Positions 29,151 through 32,662 of a stretch of 32,662 bases of DNA are shown here, one piece after another; positions within the stretch are counted from its first letter, which is position 1; the number at the start of each line of letters is the position of its first letter. Location of the stretch: NCBI GenBank assembly GCA_937943605.1, contig CALEAW010000044.1, positions 1-32,662 on the forward strand, read 5' to 3'. The notes below the pieces were generated by a model. That model was not told the origin of the DNA. It saw only the letters and a program-made list of their open reading frames with translations, and did no database searches. The position numbers and the translations under genes are program-made. The DNA comes from an uncultured Sutterella sp. GTDB lineage: Bacteria; Pseudomonadota; Gammaproteobacteria; Burkholderiales; Burkholderiaceae_F.

Positions 29151-32098
29151 ATTTTTCTAGTCATTGCCTTAGCTAAATAAGCTTGATGGTCCTGTTGGTG
29201 GATTGCACGAATATCCTTCATCGAGACAAATCGATGAAAACGCGGATCGTGAAATCTCAACAATAATTGCTCTGCTGCCTTTGCGTCTGCATGAGCGGTT
29301 GCGCCACAACTACGGCAATGGTAGTCATTGCCGTGACGATTGGCACGAGCTCTGTCCCCGCAAACATTGCAGACTTGAGATGAATAAGACGTTGGCATAT
29401 AGACCAGACGAACACCAGCTAGGGCGGCTTTAAATTCCAAACGCTCGACCAAAGTACCACGAACCCAAGACGACAATAAACGACGCCAATATCGGCTCAC
29501 GCCATTCATTCTGAACATCTTGCTAAACACCTCAACAACGAACACAGCTCCCTTATGAAGCGCGAGCATCTCGTTAAGCGCACGATTCACTTCGTCCTTA
29601 ATCTGAGTCTTAAGCGATGCCTTACGCTGGTTGAAGGTTTTCTGCCCTAAGTTGTATCTCAAGATATTCCGCACCTTACGTGGGTTGGGACTCGCACCAT
29701 TTGCAGAATACTTGTGCACCAAGGATCTAAAGTGATTATGTACTCTCAGTGTGCGCGTCAAGTAATCCACGAAACGTTTAATAATCGTTCCTAATTTCGA
29801 GCCAAAACTGTTCCCTAATGCGTCATAGGCGACTTCAGTAAACCCAAAGTCAAATCCCATGACACGAATCGTATTTGGATCGGTCAACGCTTCATCTGGC
29901 TTTAAATATTCGGATGATTGAACACCACAAGCACGAGCCATCACGATATCTACCATTCGACGCCCTTCATCGTCGTGACCGACATACTCAAAGCTCAGAT
30001 AATGGTTCTCCTTTACAGAGATGATCTTTTCCGTCCCATCAACGCGCACAAAGCGATTAATAAAGGGAGCGTAACCCTCGACGGTTACCGTAAAAGGTGG
30101 CTTACCATTTTCTGGCGTAAACGTAATGTGCGTTTGCTTCGTCTTATCATCGAAGCTCGCGAGATACTCTTTGGGCGCAAACCAATGACTTACCTTCACT
30201 CGATCTAGATAGCTGCCAGTATGTTCAATCACTCTCGTACGAGAGACAACAATCGCAGATTGTGGAGCCTCATCATGAGGCTTTACTGGCAAAAGGATCT
30301 CTAATTGAGCCTTTGACTCACTTGTGACAATACGAAACGTCGGCTTTTTTGGTTGACTTAGCTTCGTCTCTATCCCGTTGGCATCCTTAATAAACTCACG
30401 CAAAGGCTGATGGCCTTTAAGTTCAACAGTAAAGCGTAACCCGTTGCGAGGACGGCTCACGGTCACAAAAGTCGTTTGAGTCTTTTCATCAAAGAACACC
30501 TTATAAGCACGATCATCAAACCAACACGACGTCGTGTGATGGCTATCAAGTCCAGCCTCTCCCTCCAGAGAAAGTATGTCTGTTCGAAATAGTCTGAGTA
30601 AGTTCTTGGAATTTTGAAGTGCCGTTTGTTGCAATGATTGAGGGTCTCCCAAGATTGCAATACCAGTGACACCTTTACGCCCACGATTAATGCAAATAGC
30701 AGGTTTGTGCTTTTGCTTCATGTCCATCACTTTGCCATCCTTCGACGCTCGACGATCGACAATCGGCAGTGCACCTTCCACAACAAGCTCAAATCCACCG
30801 TTAGCCTTACCACCTAAAAAAGAAAGCACCGTTTTCTTTTTAGTCATGCTGTACGTCGATTCATACTGTGACGCGTCAAACCAATCGCTAGGGATGGCAG
30901 CACGGGACGGCACAGCCTTGACGGGCGCGTTTAAATGATGATGCGACACTCTACGAACCGATGGGTCCAGTTTAATTTCCGGAGTTTTGCACGGAATAGC
31001 GACATGGATTTCCCAACCCGTCTCGGTTTTAACCGTTTGGATGGTTGGCTTTTTAGGACGCATAACTTTCACGCGCTTTTCTTTTTCGTCCTTCTTTTCC
31101 TTCGCCTTCGTCTTTTTCTTCTGATCCTTTTCCTGAGCCTTTTCCGAATCTGGCACCGATTCTGGTACCGATTCCGTCTCGGTCTTCGTTTCCTTAGCCG
31201 GCTCTTTCTCGACTATAAACTCTCTAGCTGGGAACTTACCTGGTATCCATAGATCCAAAGGCTTACCTGGTACCTGAGTGGTTAAGCTGACTTTAGTTGC
31301 GTCTTTATAAGCGTAATAAGTGGATGTATAACAGGTTACGTCATACCAAACGCTACGATAAGTGTCTCGTCGTGGCGCACGACCACGAACATCATTAACT
31401 GCATAAAGAATAAGTTGGCACAACCCACGTGCACACTTTATTTGCGTGACATTGTCAATCTTCAAAAAAGGCACTTTGCGGTCTAAGACGTCAAAAAACT
31501 CATCTGATAGAGCGCACATGATTTTGGCAATGTAGTGTCGTTCAACATCATTGAGTTCGTCCCATGCCTTACGGCTTCGAATGTAGGACATGGCCTCGAC
31601 CTGAATCAGACGCCACCAGCGTTCCATGATGCCGGCTGCTTGCTGAAGCGCAGTTATTCGATGATGAGATTGCAAGGGGACAGGGTAGATAGGTTCGACC
31701 TTTGGTAACTGATAGGTTCCCCCTTTTTGATGCGCAATATGCTCATTACGTTCACGGTGAGCTTTGGAACGTTTACCTTCGGCAATCTTGACCAATGTCT
31801 CTTCAAACGCTTTAGGATTCGCCACGATACGATCGCGCAACTTGCGATAGCGGTCTCCAATGGCGTAACGACGGAATTCAACCATATTGAGAAGCTGAAG
31901 AAAACGGTCTACCTGTCGACCGAAGGCGCTCGTAAGATTATCAAGAATACAAATATTTTCCTCTGTCAGATTCGCACTCGGCACTTTAATGCTGATTGTT
32001 CGCATACTTGCTTCCGTTTGATTTCCTTTGAACGCCGAAAGTCGGCTTTCATCAGCATAGAAAATTTGCGAAGGTTCAGAAAAGTCAGAGATAAGCAT
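29147..32098 (-). CDS. Large TnpB/Cas12-like RuvC nuclease
   Basis: A frame of 983 residues (952 if translation starts at ATG 32005, which has CGGAAG six bases upstream and looks better than ATG 32098). The C-terminal third is a complete RuvC nuclease of the IS605 OrfB/TnpB/Cas12 type: D750 in VMGFDFGFTEV, E856 in FVVEVFSKMF, a zinc ribbon with C910, C913, C928 and C931 (SSQVCNVCG and YHCRSCG), and D938 in TAHADAKAAEQLL. Typical TnpB has ~400 residues. The extra length includes a helical N-terminus (~45-240), a Lys/Glu-rich linker (~296-345) and four related beta-rich modules starting near 250, 405, 525 and 638 (W-F/Y-x-x-x-x-Y). All catalytic residues are kept. No HNH domain, TnpA or Cas1/Cas2 is seen. 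A strong promoter and structured RNA follow directly, which suggests RNA-guided DNA cleavage. Confidence 0.88.
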   Translation of the reverse strand: MLISDFSEPSQIFYADESRLSAFKGNQTEASMRTISIKVPSANLTEENICILDNLTSAFGRQVDRFLQLLNMVEFRRYAIGDRYRKLRDRIVANPKAFEETLVKIAEGKRSKAHRERNEHIAHQKGGTYQLPKVEPIYPVPLQSHHRITALQQAAGIMERWWRLIQVEAMSYIRSRKAWDELNDVERHYIAKIMCALSDEFFDVLDRKVPFLKIDNVTQIKCARGLCQLILYAVNDVRGRAPRRDTYRSVWYDVTCYTSTYYAYKDATKVSLTTQVPGKPLDLWIPGKFPAREFIVEKEPAKETKTETESVPESVPDSEKAQEKDQKKKTKAKEKKDEKEKRVKVMRPKKPTIQTVKTETGWEIHVAIPCKTPEIKLDPSVRRVSHHHLNAPVKAVPSRAAIPSDWFDASQYESTYSMTKKKTVLSFLGGKANGGFELVVEGALPIVDRRASKDGKVMDMKQKHKPAICINRGRKGVTGIAILGDPQSLQQTALQNSKNLLRLFRTDILSLEGEAGLDSHHTTSCWFDDRAYKVFFDEKTQTTFVTVSRPRNGLRFTVELKGHQPLREFIKDANGIETKLSQPKKPTFRIVTSESKAQLEILLPVKPHDEAPQSAIVVSRTRVIEHTGSYLDRVKVSHWFAPKEYLASFDDKTKQTHITFTPENGKPPFTVTVEGYAPFINRFVRVDGTEKIISVKENHYLSFEYVGHDDEGRRMVDIVMARACGVQSSEYLKPDEALTDPNTIRVMGFDFGFTEVAYDALGNSFGSKLGTIIKRFVDYLTRTLRVHNHFRSLVHKYSANGASPNPRKVRNILRYNLGQKTFNQRKASLKTQIKDEVNRALNEMLALHKGAVFVVEVFSKMFRMNGVSRYWRRLLSSWVRGTLVERLEFKAALAGVRLVYMPTSYSSQVCNVCGDRARANRHGNDYHCRSCGATAHADAKAAEQLLLRFHDPRFHRFVSMKDIRAIHQQDHQAYLAKAMTRKI

Positions 32099-32233
32099 GG
32101 TTCTTCAGTGCGATTTAATTACAACGGATGTTGATATTAAAGTATTCTTTTTGAACTTGCATGATTGATGATTTATACGCGAATTAATCACGCTTAGAAT
32201 CCGATCATCAAATTCCATTTAACGTAGTCTTAA
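32099..32233. other. Spacer between the 61-residue ORF and the nuclease gene
   Basis: An AT-rich 135-base stretch. On the minus strand it contains TAAGCGTGATTAAT (near 32190), similar to TAGCGTGATAGAT at the end of the RNA region (28681-28693) in the same orientation. These might mark related element ends, but the match is short. Confidence 0.25.
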
Positions 32234-32419
32234 CTACAAGCTCTTGATATGAATCTGTATTAGAGCCCAAAATTTAGGCTCTAGAAGACTGCGCCGTTCT
32301 TCATGTTCAAGGCTTAGATCTTTCAAGCTAATAAAGCCGTGCGCGAAGAGGCGAATGGTAGATCTGCGTGCATCGCCGATATGAAATTGAGGCCAATCGT
32401 GATTGTGTGTTTTGAGCAT
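32234..32419 (-). CDS. Small hypothetical protein upstream of the nuclease
   Basis: A 61-residue frame starting at ATG 32419 with an excellent ribosome site (AAAGGAG, seven bases upstream), on the same strand as the nuclease and 135 bases before it. The protein is moderately basic (HNHDWPQFHIGDARRSTIRLF...) with no recognised domain. The last codons overlap a 7-bp hairpin, TAGAGCC/GGCTCTA (32261-32283). It could be a small regulator or accessory protein of the nuclease locus, or the remains of a larger gene. Confidence 0.5.
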   Translation of the reverse strand: MLKTHNHDWPQFHIGDARRSTIRLFAHGFISLKDLSLEHEERRSLLEPKFWALIQIHIKSL

Positions 32420-32662
32420 ACGTTTCTCCTTTGGGAAGGAAAACTTACCACCTCCGTGAATAAAACGTACGCTTTAAATCAACCACTGAATATCTGAAAT
32501 TTCAACCGGGATTCGCTGTCTCTCTAAGTCAACAGCCAATTTTGTGGAGATTGTGCGTTACAAAGATTTACAAAATGGATGGTGCCTGAGCTTTTTTCTG
32601 GTGTCTCGCTCGCCGTGAATAGAGTCGAGCGCAGAATACAGTCATTAAGGTAATGACGTCTT
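32420..32662 (-). promoter_or_regulatory. Probable promoter/leader of the nuclease locus, with a palindrome
   Basis: No credible ORF in the last 243 bases. At 32641-32657 GTCATTA and TAATGAC form a perfect 7-bp inverted repeat with a 3-base spacer, a possible operator. No arylsulfotransferase 5' sequence can be recognised here on the minus strand. No CRISPR-type repeats are visible up to the window end. Confidence 0.35.

Noticed and set aside
29147..32098. Simple IS605/IS607 insertion sequence
   Set aside because: Only the TnpB-like part is present; no Y1 or serine transposase is visible, and the protein is far longer than insertion-sequence TnpB. A degraded or non-autonomous element remains possible.
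28638..32662. CRISPR array beside the nuclease
   Set aside because: No direct repeats of 20-40 bases with regular spacing could be found on either side of the gene inside the window.

Overview
The window is mostly one stretch of a mid-GC (about 48-50% by eye) Gram-negative genome. The gene families suggest a gut-type betaproteobacterium of the Burkholderiales, perhaps Sutterella/Parasutterella-like: a 'GxLYGxVDTG' trimeric porin, a classical autotransporter, periplasmic Cu/Zn superoxide dismutase, an arylsulfotransferase and several lipoproteins. The taxon is an inference from gene content only. The first ~870 bases look foreign. They are visibly GC-richer and carry the 3' end of a PII gene, a terminator, the 3' end of an ABC-transporter ATPase and a ~165-base acetolactate-synthase fragment. 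These are joined in frame to a truncated TDT-family transporter, which looks like an assembly or amplification chimera.

Layout: 1-870 chimeric end; 871-2543 truncated TDT transporter divergent from a LysR regulator; 2760-9255 membrane metallophosphoesterase, autotransporter, ADP-ribosylglycohydrolase and aldehyde dehydrogenase; 9676-10982 two lipoproteins (one NlpE-like) and a His/Asp-rich Tat-type secreted protein; 11085-12975 an AlbA_2/Schlafen-type regulator with a four-box operator, and a YbaK-type tRNA deacylase; 13430-15672 porin and DMT exporter.

From 16570 to 23482 lies an accessory block: an MmcB-like PD-(D/E)XK protein, a secreted protein, a two-gene operon of a divergent FtsZ/tubulin-like protein plus an unrecognised 447-residue partner, an ankyrin-like protein, and an enlarged RloB-like TOPRIM protein preceded by a tiny ORF. 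A compact multi-helix RNA ending in an intrinsic terminator sits at 23729-23908 and matches no RNA family I recognise. SodC and two tandem MFS transporters follow.

The most striking locus is 28638-32419 (minus strand): a very large TnpB/Cas12-like protein with an intact RuvC D/E/D triad and a four-cysteine zinc ribbon. Its N-terminal two thirds carry four related modules. Directly after its stop codon is a near-consensus sigma70 promoter (TTGATA-17-TATAAT) whose -35 box overlaps that stop. It reads into ~435 bases of non-coding, hairpin-rich sequence that ends exactly where a 5'-truncated arylsulfotransferase gene begins. This has the layout of an RNA-guided nuclease with its own separately promoted guide RNA, with the arylsulfotransferase sequence in the guide position. 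No TnpA and no CRISPR array are visible.
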